Positions 1-9,344 of a stretch of DNA of 64,000 bases are shown here, piece by piece (within the stretch, counting starts at the first letter, position 1; each line of letters opens with the position of its first letter). The position numbers and the translations under genes were made by a program. The stretch comes from Caldicoprobacter oshimai DSM 21659. Lineage in GTDB: Bacteria; Bacillota; Clostridia; Caldicoprobacterales; Caldicoprobacteraceae. The DNA is taken from assembly GCA_000526435.1 (NCBI GenBank), contig JAGB01000001.1, forward strand, positions 964,502-1,028,501, given 5' to 3'. Below the pieces are notes generated by a model. That model saw only the letters and a program-made list of their open reading frames with translations. It was not told where the DNA came from and ran no database searches.

Positions 1-515
1 ACACCTATCAAACCCACCCAGTGAAGTTGTTTTAGATTTGATTTGGGCAATATGTACTCAAATTCATGAAGGCTTTCATCCTTTGCCCTTCTCGATAATG
101 ACTCCACCGCAGTTGATACAAATGTATCAACAAATTCGAATCTAAATCTTTCCTCCGAATAATCTCCAAGATGGAAAATACCCCTTACGCAGCAGGGGAA
201 AAGGGGATCTGAAAGCAGTATTTCTTCCTCTCTCTCCCCCCGGTATAAGGCTGGATAAAAATTAGTAATGCATTCAAAAAATTTTTTGAACCTTTCGATA
301 TCACAAGATTCTGCCTTTTCTGGGTATTCCGCCTTACCTTCATTTTCATTTTTGTTTCGAATCTTTTTGAATTTAATCCTTAAAAACTGATTGGTTAAAG
401 CACCCCACATGGTCCAGCCGGGGATGAAAATCTCGGTCTCGTTTATCACTCCCCATTTTAAGGCACCAATGTGTATGGGCTGTTCTTGTTTAAAAACAAG
501 CTTGTACCATTTCAT
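1..515 (-). CDS. CRISPR type III RAMP protein, partial (off left edge)
   Basis: An open frame of at least 171 codons runs from an ATG at 515 to the left edge without a stop. The N-terminal half has a RAMP-like beginning: a PIHIG element at about residue 14, followed by an ET..FIPGWTMWGAL segment, the position where Cas5/Cas7-type RAMP subunits carry their first glycine-rich loop. The start is set by an ATGA overlap with the stop of the Cmr5-like gene upstream, which implies translational coupling. It is the sixth and last visible gene of a type III effector operon, so it should be a backbone or cap subunit (Cmr3, Cmr6 or Csx10 class). I cannot tell which because the C-terminal part lies outside the window. 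Confidence 0.75.
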   Translation of the reverse strand, partial: MKWYKLVFKQEQPIHIGALKWGVINETEIFIPGWTMWGALTNQFLRIKFKKIRNKNENEGKAEYPEKAESCDIERFKKFFECITNFYPALYRGEREEEILLSDPLFPCCVRGIFHLGDYSEERFRFEFVDTFVSTAVESLSRRAKDESLHEFEYILPKSNLKQLHWVGLIG

Positions 516-874
516 TTTGAATCCTCCATTGCTTTTGCATGATAACGAGCATAACTAAGCGTCCTTTCCAAAATATCTTTAACAAAAAGAAGTAGAGAAA
601 GGTCATCGGCAATATCTTTAAAAAAAGATTCAAAATCATTATTATCTTTAAACTTGTCCGGGGCTATCTTTTTAAAAATTGGCTTTAGCTCATTCATTAA
701 TTTTCCCTCTTCATTCTTATACTTTGATTTTATGTAAACCCACATGGCGTATACACCGTTACTGGCGAGAACCCCTAAAATGTCATCTATCTTCCCTTTA
801 TCCGCGAAAACTTTGTGCTGTACGATTTTGAAGGCAACATCATTTATAATACTTTCCAGAGAGCTATACATCAC
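512..874 (-). CDS. cmr5: Cmr5-like small subunit of type III effector
   Basis: This 120-residue, all-helical protein fits the Cmr5/Cas11 small-subunit family in size and in its C-terminal helix: the end reads ILERTLSYARYHAKAM, very close to the usual Cmr5 ending. In type III complexes this subunit forms the belly filament that packs against the crRNA-bound Cas7 backbone and the target RNA. It sits directly after cmr4 and overlaps the next RAMP gene by four bases. Two Met codons are adjacent at the start, so the true N-terminus is uncertain by one residue. The family assignment rests on length, helix pattern, the C-terminal motif and gene order. Confidence 0.8.
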   Translation of the reverse strand: MMYSSLESIINDVAFKIVQHKVFADKGKIDDILGVLASNGVYAMWVYIKSKYKNEEGKLMNELKPIFKKIAPDKFKDNNDFESFFKDIADDLSLLLFVKDILERTLSYARYHAKAMEDSK

Positions 875-901
875 AGTTTCCCTCCCACAACCTGAATAAT
901 T

Positions 902-2068
902 TCAAGCATTACCGGCTTCCCCATGCTTTCCACATAGTTCTCTTCTCTGTGCGTCTTCTTCTCCACCTACTTTCAAAATCATTCTCCCGAATCCCCGCGT
1001 AGTCATCCCGCCAATGCCCAGGGTCTCAAAGTAGTGTTTGGAATCCAGCAGCGCACTGATAAGGTCGTCCACTGCGGGTAATTTCCCGGCATTTTTATCA
1101 ATACCTTCAAAAATCGATTTATCAAATATCCTTATATCCCCGTAAAATATGGTGCCTCGAGGTATAGCTTCAGAAGTGAACAAAGCACCTGGCTTTGCTG
1201 CTCCCGTTACAGGATCTATTGCGACCGACGTCCTGACCTCAAGATTGGAATTGACAATGTGCGCAAACAGCTCCTCGGGTACAATGATGATATTTTCGGG
1301 CTTCAATTGGAATGTACCGGAATCGGTTCCGTCAGCGCTGAAACACATTTGGCTCAAATTTATATTTCTTTTATAAACCTCATACGGCAGATACATCCAG
1401 CCAAGGTTTATATAGCCCTCTTCCCCTTCTTTTTTTATTTCTCCCAACAAAACATACTTATACCGCTCTTTTTCGCCATTCCCAGAATGCCTGTCACTTT
1501 TATCATACAGCCCAGCATCCCGCAATATCTCTTCTGTGGTTATCCATTTCGTACCCTCCCTTGTAAAAACCGGGAAAAACAGAATATGCAGGTCTCCAAA
1601 ATATATCATACCCTGAAAGCTTACATCCTTTTTAGAAAAACCGAACCCCTTACAAACTATGCAGTGCCCGCAATGGCCTGTATTTTCATTTTTTGATTCT
1701 TCCAGAGTAAGTGTAGGCATTTCATCCTGACCGGCACATTTTATGGCTGCATACTTGTTGCCTTCAAACTCTTTAATCCATTGAGGTGCAGTATTCACAA
1801 AAATCTTGTCCACTCCTTTATCATTTCTCTCTTTCCTGTTGATGCGTATATCATCACTTTTAAAGAATTTATGAATTTCCAGCGTTATGTAGTATCTCCA
1901 CACCCCTGCCAAACTTGAACCGGGAATTTTGGGAAGATTCGTCGCCGGGTCCCTGACTATTGTATTATCAACCCTGCCTATTGTGTACCCTCCCGTACCG
2001 ATATGGACCGGGTCGCTGGCTATACCGTAAATCTTCAACTCCTTAACCGGGTTTACCTTTTCACACAT
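902..2068 (-). CDS. cmr4: Cmr4-like Cas7 backbone RAMP, probable target-RNA ribonuclease
   Basis: A Cas7-superfamily subunit of 388 residues. Residues ~20-55 carry PVHIGTGG, then GRVDNTIVRD, then LPKIPGSSLAG, the classical Cmr4 N-terminal signature. Asp34 (in GRVD) aligns with the Asp that cleaves target RNA every six nucleotides in characterised Cmr4 proteins, so backbone slicing is probably intact. A CGHCIVCKGFGFS segment at about residues 133-145 is a likely zinc or structural cysteine cluster. The C-terminal half has the glycine-rich LGIGGMTTRGFGRM loop. It lies six bases after the Cas10-like gene, in the usual cmr2-cmr4-cmr5 order. If the Cas10-like partner is catalytically dead, this would be the only nuclease of the complex; that is inference. 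Confidence 0.88.
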   Translation of the reverse strand: MCEKVNPVKELKIYGIASDPVHIGTGGYTIGRVDNTIVRDPATNLPKIPGSSLAGVWRYYITLEIHKFFKSDDIRINRKERNDKGVDKIFVNTAPQWIKEFEGNKYAAIKCAGQDEMPTLTLEESKNENTGHCGHCIVCKGFGFSKKDVSFQGMIYFGDLHILFFPVFTREGTKWITTEEILRDAGLYDKSDRHSGNGEKERYKYVLLGEIKKEGEEGYINLGWMYLPYEVYKRNINLSQMCFSADGTDSGTFQLKPENIIIVPEELFAHIVNSNLEVRTSVAIDPVTGAAKPGALFTSEAIPRGTIFYGDIRIFDKSIFEGIDKNAGKLPAVDDLISALLDSKHYFETLGIGGMTTRGFGRMILKVGGEEDAQRRELCGKHGEAGNA

Positions 2069-2074
2069 ATCTCA

Positions 2075-5000
2075 TCATACCTCCTTCAATGTTCTATGCC
2101 AGAATTCAAACATATCCAGGAAAAGTTTTAGATTTTTCCGGTTTAATTTTGACACAAGCTGCCAGTGAAGCCTGCCCTTGTCCAACTTTCCATCACTTTT
2201 TACCGATGATTTCTCAATCTCAAAAATTCGCAGAATCTTTTCAAGCATCTTTTCGTCCTTTTGCAATTCCAATACGTTTATAAAGGCCGAAGCCATAAAA
2301 GAAGCAAGAGCATCATCTTTAAGACTACACTTGTTGAGACTAACTTTGTCGCAAATAAGATATATTAGTTTTTGCAGCTTGGTTGAATGCTTCTCCTCTC
2401 CGAAAACATCTTTAAAAACCTTGAATTTTTTCCAGAAATTTTCTATTTCGTACGGCCTGTTGTTCTTAATTTCTGCCACTCTTTTATATCCGAAATCTCT
2501 CGCGTAATAGATATCATTTCTCCTCCTGTTTGTATCCAGAAATTCAAAATCGAAGGTGTTGGGAATAATGCAAACACTTTCATCATCACCAATGTCTCCA
2601 GCAGCGCATATCCATTTCCTGTGATATCCTTGGGCGCCGGCCGGTTTTACATAAAATTCATAGCCGTTGTTATGCTCACCCCAGTACAGGGAATAGTAAC
2701 TCTGAGTATCATTCTTCGATTCCTCGAGCCTCTGGCATTTTAATTTATCCTTGATTTGAGAGGCCTTCACGTTAATCTCCAATTTCCCCACATCTTCGAC
2801 GTCCCTTCTTATCCTTCTCAACGCTTTTATCCCAACGTAAAGCGGCTTTTTGTAATCCTGGATTACTATGCCAATATGAAGGGGCAGTTTCCCGTAGACA
2901 AATCTAAAATGTTGGTCATATTTCTTCATGATATTATCAATCAAGTTGGGTACATACTCGGCGGGAATAATAAACTGCCAGCTAACCGGAGTTGGATCGG
3001 TAATGGACATATAAGGCTTATAGACCTCTTCTCTACTCTCATTAAGTTCCAACTCACCCACATATCCTTCTCCCCCGGCAGCTCCTTTCTCAGAATACTT
3101 TTTCAGTTTGAATTTTTTATGTTTCGGCAAATCCTTTAAATATGAGATCAAATACACCCTGTTTTGGGTAGACCAGAATACTGCATCCCCATCACGATAC
3201 TCGCCTTCGGGAATATTCCCGTTATCCCAGTAATACCTTTTCCTCCTCTCCTCAGGAATACCTGCATAATCGCATATATCCCTTTCTATCTCCTCAAAAA
3301 ATTCCTTTGTGGATTCCCAAACCCTTCTCAACCTTGCAGGAGAAGGGTTCTTGCGAAGTAGAAATTGGAGTAGAATGGTAGATAGAAGATCTATATCCTG
3401 GTCGGTTAATTGAGACCAGTCTATAATTTCTTCACCCCAATTAATCTTTAAGTTTAATAAAGTTTGTTTTATCCAATTCTCCCAGTAAGTACCTGCAACT
3501 GACCCAAAGAAAATTTGTCTTATAAAGTCGTCAAAAGTTTCTTCATTGTTTCGACAACCATCGTAAGCATCTTTAGCTAAAAGATTAAACAACTTGAAAT
3601 CAAAAATTTTGATAAAATTACTAAATTTATTGTTGTTTAATAAAGTTTTAAGACTTTGTAGATTATTGTACTTATCAACTAGTTTTAAGTTTCCGTTTTC
3701 CAGGCAAAGTTTAACTCCCCCATATGCCCTCAACAAGCTTGAATCACTAATCGGCACTAATATATTTTCAACTTCCAAAGCAAATTGTTGATTGAAATCT
3801 CCATTTGCTAATTTATAGCTATTTAAGGTAAAAGCATTTTTGTTATATAATTTCTTGATTGCTTGAAAAGTTTTTACACATAACTTATGCATATTCAAAT
3901 AATCTTCTTTCCTTATCACCATACTATTGAGCATATCCCCGTTTAACCAATGCTTGAGTTCAAACTTCATGGTCACCAATACGACTCTATCATTTACGTC
4001 TCTCAATTCGTCCATCCATATGGTCTCTTGGGTTGTCTCCTTTAGCCATTCATCAATTCTCCCCTGGGTTTTGTATTCATAACAGTCATCACACATATAT
4101 TTGTACTCGCCTCTTCTATCCGACTCAAACACCATCTTCTGTCCACACAGTTGGCAAACCCCCACTGCTTTCCCTCTTGTTGACTTTTCAATGCATATAT
4201 TAATGTTCTTCTTGTGCCAGTCGGCCTTCAAAAAATTCTCCCTGGCTTTCTCCACAAGGTAGCCCAAATTCATGAGGCCCCTCGAGGCTTTGGTAACGAA
4301 AATTGCAGGATAGAATTCATCCATAGACTTATCCTTAAAAATGTTTAGTATTCGTTCATTTATCTCATTAAGGTCAGGATGCAATTTGCCAATACTGTCC
4401 CCGCCAATGTCTTTCCCCAGCTGTTCACCTATCAAAAAATATATTCCCGTCTCATCGCGATATATTTCATTTCCAATGGGGTAGTCATACTCCAGCAGTT
4501 TTTTGACCTCTTCATCGATTTCTTTAGCGGTTTCCCTGTACCACTGAATTTGAGAAGGCTTATAACCCTTTTCTGAAAGCCCAAGCTTATCGTATTGAAT
4601 CCCGAGAATACGCCATTTTACTTCATTCCTCTCAGGCAAATCATTAATACCATTATTCTGTAAAACATACTCGCTAAGCGAGGATTTAAACATGGCAGTC
4701 GCCATATAAGCCTGGTCCCACAACGATACATCGTTTATAGGAAATCTATCATCACTCAATAGACCAGCAAAAATTTCTTCAATTTTTCCTCTAACCATAG
4801 TAATATTGTCCCAGTCTACCCTATTTAAATCCAAAAAATCTTCTGTGAGTTTTTTTAAACTGGAAATTCTATTATTTATACAATATTCATCTACATACAG
4901 ATAAATTATCTTTTTCTTAAGGCTACCAAAAGCGTTGGCTATCCATCTATCGTCTTCCGGCAAGACTTTAACGTCTCCACGAGGAGCCCCCTTGTCGATC

Positions 5001-5317
5001 CCAGAGTTTAAACTCTCCCCAATACCATATAACACTTGCAATAGAAAATCTTTATCTTCCTTTCGTCGAGACCTCCATTTATCGCGCCATTTATTAAGAA
5101 AATTATCCCATAAATTGAAATCTTTATTTAAAATTTTTATCGTTTTATTTTTAAAAACATCTTCCCACCCAGATAAAGATTTTATAATCAAATTGATATT
5201 TGCTTTATTTTGTTTATCAGGGCTTACTTTATCCCAAAGAGCAAAGAGCGAAACAGCTTCTGCCTTCAAAATCTCATCCCTGTAATCCCTCAGGTTTTCT
5301 AAATTTAGTACTGGCAT
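2075..5317 (-). CDS. csx11: Csx11-family Cas10-like large subunit lacking HD and GGDD
   Basis: A large type III subunit of about 1080 residues. A four-cysteine zinc finger (CQLCGQK then CDDCYEY, ~residues 390-415) sits where Cas10 has its zinc domain. Near residues 770-830 the palm can be followed: the segment after SITDP is a beta strand, then a helix, then LHIGIVIQDYKKPLYVGIKAL, which matches the Cas10 palm-2 pattern. The GGDD that should precede it is replaced by DPTPVSW. No HD pair is seen in the N-terminal third. Cyclic-oligoadenylate synthesis and ssDNase activity are therefore unlikely. Size and degeneracy fit the Csx11 / subtype III-C-like group. I chose ATG 5317, with an AAGGGTGG site five bases upstream, over an upstream GTG at 5326. 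Confidence 0.8.
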   Translation of the reverse strand: MPVLNLENLRDYRDEILKAEAVSLFALWDKVSPDKQNKANINLIIKSLSGWEDVFKNKTIKILNKDFNLWDNFLNKWRDKWRSRRKEDKDFLLQVLYGIGESLNSGIDKGAPRGDVKVLPEDDRWIANAFGSLKKKIIYLYVDEYCINNRISSLKKLTEDFLDLNRVDWDNITMVRGKIEEIFAGLLSDDRFPINDVSLWDQAYMATAMFKSSLSEYVLQNNGINDLPERNEVKWRILGIQYDKLGLSEKGYKPSQIQWYRETAKEIDEEVKKLLEYDYPIGNEIYRDETGIYFLIGEQLGKDIGGDSIGKLHPDLNEINERILNIFKDKSMDEFYPAIFVTKASRGLMNLGYLVEKARENFLKADWHKKNINICIEKSTRGKAVGVCQLCGQKMVFESDRRGEYKYMCDDCYEYKTQGRIDEWLKETTQETIWMDELRDVNDRVVLVTMKFELKHWLNGDMLNSMVIRKEDYLNMHKLCVKTFQAIKKLYNKNAFTLNSYKLANGDFNQQFALEVENILVPISDSSLLRAYGGVKLCLENGNLKLVDKYNNLQSLKTLLNNNKFSNFIKIFDFKLFNLLAKDAYDGCRNNEETFDDFIRQIFFGSVAGTYWENWIKQTLLNLKINWGEEIIDWSQLTDQDIDLLSTILLQFLLRKNPSPARLRRVWESTKEFFEEIERDICDYAGIPEERRKRYYWDNGNIPEGEYRDGDAVFWSTQNRVYLISYLKDLPKHKKFKLKKYSEKGAAGGEGYVGELELNESREEVYKPYMSITDPTPVSWQFIIPAEYVPNLIDNIMKKYDQHFRFVYGKLPLHIGIVIQDYKKPLYVGIKALRRIRRDVEDVGKLEINVKASQIKDKLKCQRLEESKNDTQSYYSLYWGEHNNGYEFYVKPAGAQGYHRKWICAAGDIGDDESVCIIPNTFDFEFLDTNRRRNDIYYARDFGYKRVAEIKNNRPYEIENFWKKFKVFKDVFGEEKHSTKLQKLIYLICDKVSLNKCSLKDDALASFMASAFINVLELQKDEKMLEKILRIFEIEKSSVKSDGKLDKGRLHWQLVSKLNRKNLKLFLDMFEFWHRTLKEV

Positions 5318-6588
5318 ATTGACCACCCTTTTACATCAAAATTATCATCTAACCCCAGTTTGCCGTTGATATAGCAATGCTTTTCTTTAAGCTCAAAAGT
5401 CCCCCATCCAAGCTTTGTCTTGGCACCAATGCCACGCTGTGACAATCTCTCTATGGCCGACAGCAGAGAGATTAAATCCCTTTTCACCTCATTCTTTACA
5501 GCGTTTTCCTCAAGCAGAACAGCATCGAAAGGGATATATACGATCTGTAAAATACCCTCTGTACCAGCGGGAACTACTTCAAAATGAATAGGTCCACTTC
5601 CGGCTCGATCCTTCCTGTTATGAGGATTTATTATCTCCAGTGAAAGACAATCAAAATATGTAGGATAAAATACAGCTCTTCCCCTACGCGTTGTGATATT
5701 ATTAAGAAACTTGGATTTCTCAGTCACTTCGTCCTCCCGTGAAAAAATATCTCCAATTATTCCTATAATTTCGTCCTCCGTAGTGACATTTCTTATCTTT
5801 TCAATTATAACCTTATCAAGATTGATACCCAATTCAAAAATCAAAATCTCCACCAGTTTACTTTTTAGGCTCTCAACATTCCCATCAGAATGCAACCTGT
5901 TTTCAATGCTGTCCTTTAGCGTGTTTATGGACTCCGACCCGACTCCAAATATCCTGAAATAACTACCTACACATTGCTGCCTGTCCTCAATCCCTCCCGC
6001 TTCTGGTAAATCTGCAAATACAGACGCCAAAGCACCCTTCCAGGAACTACCTCGCACCATGGGTACTTTAAACACCCATTCCTTTAAAACAGGGTTCTGG
6101 ATTATATAAAACTCATCATCATCTTTTGAAAAGTATGGCTGTCTCAATATAAACTTGGCATGAACTATAAAAGAATACCGAAGCAGTTTTTTTACGTAGT
6201 TACTGGCCCCATCGTAATCAGAAAAAATGCCGGATATATGAACAGAGTCGGCAAGTTGATGGTCATTTTCAATTTTGAATTCTTTATTACTCTTCTTTAA
6301 AATCTCATTTTTCAGCCAGCTTAAAGGAAAATCCTTGGTTGTTTCTTGTGTTTTGTAGTTTTTTAATTTTCTTAATAGATCATCCAATTGACTTTCTGAC
6401 TCGGGCCTTATAAAGCCAAAATCTTTTTTTATTATATCCAGTAAATTGCACTTGTCTTTATTTTCTAAATAATCTCCAACTTCTTCATAAGTTTTTGGCT
6501 TAAAATAATATTTACAGTATGATATATATTCTGCCAAATTTTCAACTTTTTTGGGATTAATGCTCAGCAATGCGTCATATTTATGCAT
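5305..6588 (-). CDS. CRISPR type III RAMP protein (Cmr6-like?)
   Basis: A 427-residue RAMP subunit. The first ~150 residues are charged and helical. The recognisable part starts near residue 165: KVPMVRGSSWKGAL resembles the glycine-rich loop of Cas7-group RAMPs, followed by a QQCVGSYFRIFG segment, a GSGPIHFEVVPAGTEG strand pair and a C-terminal RGIGAKTKLGWGTFEL loop typical of Cmr6/Csm-type RAMPs. The start at ATG 6588 follows a GAGGTGG site and overlaps the cmr1 stop by eight bases; an upstream GTG at 6609 is less likely. It overlaps the start of the Cas10-like gene. Cmr6 is the best guess, but the subfamily is not certain. Confidence 0.78.
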   Translation of the reverse strand: MHKYDALLSINPKKVENLAEYISYCKYYFKPKTYEEVGDYLENKDKCNLLDIIKKDFGFIRPESESQLDDLLRKLKNYKTQETTKDFPLSWLKNEILKKSNKEFKIENDHQLADSVHISGIFSDYDGASNYVKKLLRYSFIVHAKFILRQPYFSKDDDEFYIIQNPVLKEWVFKVPMVRGSSWKGALASVFADLPEAGGIEDRQQCVGSYFRIFGVGSESINTLKDSIENRLHSDGNVESLKSKLVEILIFELGINLDKVIIEKIRNVTTEDEIIGIIGDIFSREDEVTEKSKFLNNITTRRGRAVFYPTYFDCLSLEIINPHNRKDRAGSGPIHFEVVPAGTEGILQIVYIPFDAVLLEENAVKNEVKRDLISLLSAIERLSQRGIGAKTKLGWGTFELKEKHCYINGKLGLDDNFDVKGWSICQY

Positions 6589-7597
6589 TTTGACCACCTC
6601 TATTTTCACTCAACTCAAGCAAAAAACCAGCATATTTATTAAAAACATACTCAGATATTTGTCGCTCGCTAAACGGATTATTGAGACCTATTAAATAAAC
6701 GGAATTTTCTTTATTCTTTAACAAGTGTGATACGTAAATGCTCGAAGCTTTTCCCTTCTTCCCAAAATATTTTTTTCTATATTTTCTGTTATTTTCATTT
6801 TTTCTCAAATAATATTTAAAATTAAAGCCCAAAACCTCCCTTTTATCTCCTCCATAATTTATCCCTCTAATACTGCGCACCAGCATTACATTATCAATTC
6901 CGCTGTAGTTTGAGCTCGTATCGTTTGTTGAATCAGAATCCCCGCCCAGCTTGATATTAACCATTCCAAAACCAAATGAAAGTTTTCCTCCAACCAAGAT
7001 TATCTTATCTTTAAAAAATTCAAAAAAATCTGCCAAATATTTATCCCACCAGTACTCCGTTGTTTTAATAATTAACTCAACACCTTCATACTTATTAACT
7101 TTACAACCATGTTGAAAAAGGACCCTTTTTAACCATCCTGAACTGTCTACTTGCCCATAAGGGAAATTAAACTCTACATCTCGCTTTTTCAACTCTTTTG
7201 AGCTAAAAGATTTAATCTCAATATCTATCCTGCTCTTCCAACCAGTACACCCAAATAAACGTGATGGAACAGACACTTTAAGTTCCTCAAGAGCTCTGTC
7301 CATTACACTATCAATGTCTTCGCTGTCTTTCTCATCAAGTAAACGATTCAATACAATTTGTTTAAATGTAAAATCTTCTTCTGGTTTTTCAAATTCATGT
7401 ATATTATCAGCAATTACACCGTTCTTATCCAATTTTTCAACCTCACCATTTTTAATAACTTTCCAGTATACAGAAAACCAAAACCTCAGGCTTCCCAACA
7501 GAGAAGAAGGCCGTATGCTACAATTCTCCCGCCAGGCATCGCCAGTCCACAACGGAGTTATCGCTTTAATATAAACAACAACTTCCTTTTTAGACAT
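6581..7597 (-). CDS. cmr1: Cmr1-like RAMP protein, first gene of type III operon
   Basis: A 338-residue RAMP subunit. Its N-terminus (ITPLWTGD, then IRPSSLLGSLRFWF, ~residues 13-42) is the diagnostic Cmr1 signature, and a second RAMP-type loop follows (LVGGKLSFGFGMVNI, ~residue 205). Cmr1 caps the 3' end of the crRNA in the Cmr complex. It is the promoter-proximal gene of the operon; the following genes overlap it or lie within a few bases, so the whole module is probably one transcript. I did not find a convincing promoter in the AT-rich DNA upstream (7600-7900). Confidence 0.85.
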   Translation of the reverse strand: MSKKEVVVYIKAITPLWTGDAWRENCSIRPSSLLGSLRFWFSVYWKVIKNGEVEKLDKNGVIADNIHEFEKPEEDFTFKQIVLNRLLDEKDSEDIDSVMDRALEELKVSVPSRLFGCTGWKSRIDIEIKSFSSKELKKRDVEFNFPYGQVDSSGWLKRVLFQHGCKVNKYEGVELIIKTTEYWWDKYLADFFEFFKDKIILVGGKLSFGFGMVNIKLGGDSDSTNDTSSNYSGIDNVMLVRSIRGINYGGDKREVLGFNFKYYLRKNENNRKYRKKYFGKKGKASSIYVSHLLKNKENSVYLIGLNNPFSERQISEYVFNKYAGFLLELSENRGGQNA

Positions 7598-7960
7598 CTT
7601 AAAAACCCCTTTTTACCAATCAATTTAAAGTTTAAAGGTCGAGCTGATGTGTACCATCTGCTGCTCTTATTTAATGCAAGTGCTTACGTTTTTTCACTTT
7701 TAGTATATTATTCTACATTTAAAGTTGTTTTCCTTCAAAAAGTAAAAATTTTCTACCAGTTTATGATAAAAAAATATCATACAACAACCTTATAAGTTTA
7801 TCTAAAGACTAATTTTAAAATTAATCTCTAGAAATATTGTAGCCTGTCAAATAACAAATATAAAGAAAAACAACAAAAAAGTTGTTATATCATCTCTAGC
7901 CAATATATCTTGGGGCAGCTTTTTGCCGAATTTTATCTTAATACTTCATCCCTGTCTCAA

Positions 7961-8038
7961 TTAAAAAAGCTTACCTGAATTACCGGCTAATCTCTGTACT
8001 TTTCTCTCAACAATCGCGTCATCCGGCTCAACATTAAA
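7961..8038 (-). pseudogene. Remnant of the C-terminal end of a DUF1848 gene
   Basis: Read on the minus strand this stretch encodes FNVEPDDAIVERKVQRL followed by eight more residues and a stop. It matches the last 25 residues of the DUF1848 protein at 29659 (NVEPEDVIIKRKAQRL near its end). No upstream part of the gene is present here: the sequence passes directly into the ComK-like leader region. It is a decayed fragment. The rest of the interval 7598-7960 is AT-rich, and I see no other gene in it. Confidence 0.6.
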
Positions 8039-8050
8039 TATGAGCAGTTA

Positions 8051-8079
8051 TTGTGTTTTGGGAAAAAATAGTATATAAT
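8051..8079 (+). promoter_or_regulatory. Promoter of ComK-like gene, copy 1
   Basis: TTGTGT at 8051-8056, a 17-base spacer and TATAAT at 8074-8079. The same arrangement, with the same spacer length and mostly the same spacer bases, precedes the second ComK-like copy at 18540-18568. Transcription from here would give a 5' leader of about 440 bases before the coding start at 8532. Confidence 0.65.
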
Positions 8080-8304
8080 AGTCTTACCTGCAAATGGCCA
8101 GGAAATGCCTGGTGGCCGGGAGGAGCGAGCACTTTCACAAAAGCTTTACTGCCTGTCCATCCGCAAAACAACAAAAACCGCAAAACAACAAGAAACTGGA
8201 CGCTTAAAAGCAGCATTATAAAACACAGCTAACGACAATACAGCCAATCACAAGGCTGTCCCTACCAAAGATGAGCAGCTCATTTCAATGCACATCCGTA
8301 AACT

Positions 8305-8400
8305 TAAAAAAGACACACCCGATAAACACCGGGCATGACATGACAATTAAAAATATAAAAATCCGTTTTTCTTCTAGTTCTATATTATGTACCATGCCCG
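8305..8400 (-). ncRNA. Candidate structured RNA / terminator element in ComK-like leader, copy 1
   Basis: On the minus strand a GGGCATG at 8400-8393 can pair with CATGCCC at 8337-8331. The latter is followed by a short CCCG...CGGG hairpin and a run of T, which is the form of an intrinsic terminator for a minus-strand transcript. The same blocks in the same order recur at 18614-18692 inside the second leader, while the bases between differ. This could be a small antisense RNA, a minus-strand terminator, or a plus-strand leader structure; sequence alone does not decide. Confidence 0.4.
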
Positions 8401-8531
8401 ACCATAAATACCAGTTTTAATAAAATTCATTAAATGGCCATATGTTTTACATGCTTGTCCACATTTTTACATTTATGTTGTTTTGTGTATCTGGCATGGC
8501 ATGTTAAGCCTATGAAAGGGAGGAGGATAGC

Positions 8532-9137
8532 TTGAGGAAGCGAGAGAATTATCCTGAAGAAGGGATAAGCGCCGTGCTCCCGGTTTACACCGAAGGCGTG
8601 GGGGATACCACCGTACTCATCACCCAGAAGGGCGAAAAAAGGGTGATATACAAAAAGATGAAGGCGGTGCTGAAGGGCATAGCATCCAGCCTGTCGTACG
8701 ACCTTGTAGAGCTCAGGAAAAAGTACGGGGAAATCATAGGGCAAAAAGTCAAAATACCCATACCGCTGCAGCACGACCTGATACTGATGCCCGTCGTGGT
8801 AAGGCAGCCCCTCGTCCAGGGGGACGAGACATACGGGTATATAAACTACCGGTGCATAGACCAAATAATAAGGGAAGGCAAGTACTGCAGGGTGATCCTC
8901 AAAAACGGCATCGAGATACAGCTACTGCAGTCATACAGCACCACCCAGAAGAACATATTAAACGCCCAGCTGGTTGAAAAGCACTTCCTTGAAAACAACT
9001 ACAAAGGCATCGAAAAGATAAGCTCCCTTCAGGAGCTTAACCAGGAACTGCACTGCCCCGCAACCCGGGGCGATATCGTGGTGCTGTACGAGCATATAAA
9101 GAAGCTTATTGAGATGCTGGAGTCAAATTTAAAGTGA
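8532..9137 (+). CDS. ComK-like regulatory protein, copy 1
   Basis: A 201-residue protein. Between residues ~70 and 165 it follows the layout of the ComK competence transcription factor: a K.KIPIP turn, a hydrophobic HDLILMPVV strand, a YGYIN strand where ComK has CGWIS, then a V.LKNG...L..SYSTTQ...NAQLVEKHF block matching ComK's V.FSNG...L.ISYNSFE...TAWLRTKF. In Bacillus, ComK binds AT-box DNA and switches on competence genes; whether this protein does so is inference. The start is TTG after GGGAGGAGGAT, and the same TTG start is conserved in a close paralogue at 18847. The gene stands alone with a long leader and a downstream inverted repeat. Confidence 0.6.
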   Translation: MRKRENYPEEGISAVLPVYTEGVGDTTVLITQKGEKRVIYKKMKAVLKGIASSLSYDLVELRKKYGEIIGQKVKIPIPLQHDLILMPVVVRQPLVQGDETYGYINYRCIDQIIREGKYCRVILKNGIEIQLLQSYSTTQKNILNAQLVEKHFLENNYKGIEKISSLQELNQELHCPATRGDIVVLYEHIKKLIEMLESNLK

Positions 9138-9147
9138 TTTTAAACAA

Positions 9148-9217
9148 TTTCCGGGGGGATATATTTCCTCCTTCAAAATATATTTCTCCTTCAAAAGAAA
9201 AATGTATCCCCCGGAAA
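9148..9217 (+). terminator. Inverted repeat / terminator after ComK-like copy 1
   Basis: Near-perfect arms, TTTCCGGGGGGATATATTT at 9148-9166 and its complement at 9199-9217, begin ten bases after the stop codon. The second ComK-like gene is also followed by a conserved TTTAAAC and a CCGGG-based inverted repeat (19462-19516). Confidence 0.55.
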
Positions 9218-9344
9218 CTGCGATTCCTATTTAAGGAAGTATTGTAAACTAATTAATTGATATAGACTGCTCAATCCACTGTATATTACGTTATACTACG
9301 CTCTCATTCCTTTATTTATTTTATACACCAAGCGATAATCGATT

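Noticed and set aside
7598-8050. Possible CRISPR array upstream of the type III operon
   Set aside because: I looked for regularly spaced direct repeats here and beside the type I operon (27112-27228) and saw none; the sequence is AT-rich without periodic repeats.
8430-8864. Minus-strand 144-codon frame overlapping the ComK-like gene
   Set aside because: It is the antisense of a conserved coding region; the paralogue at 18847 does not keep an equivalent frame.
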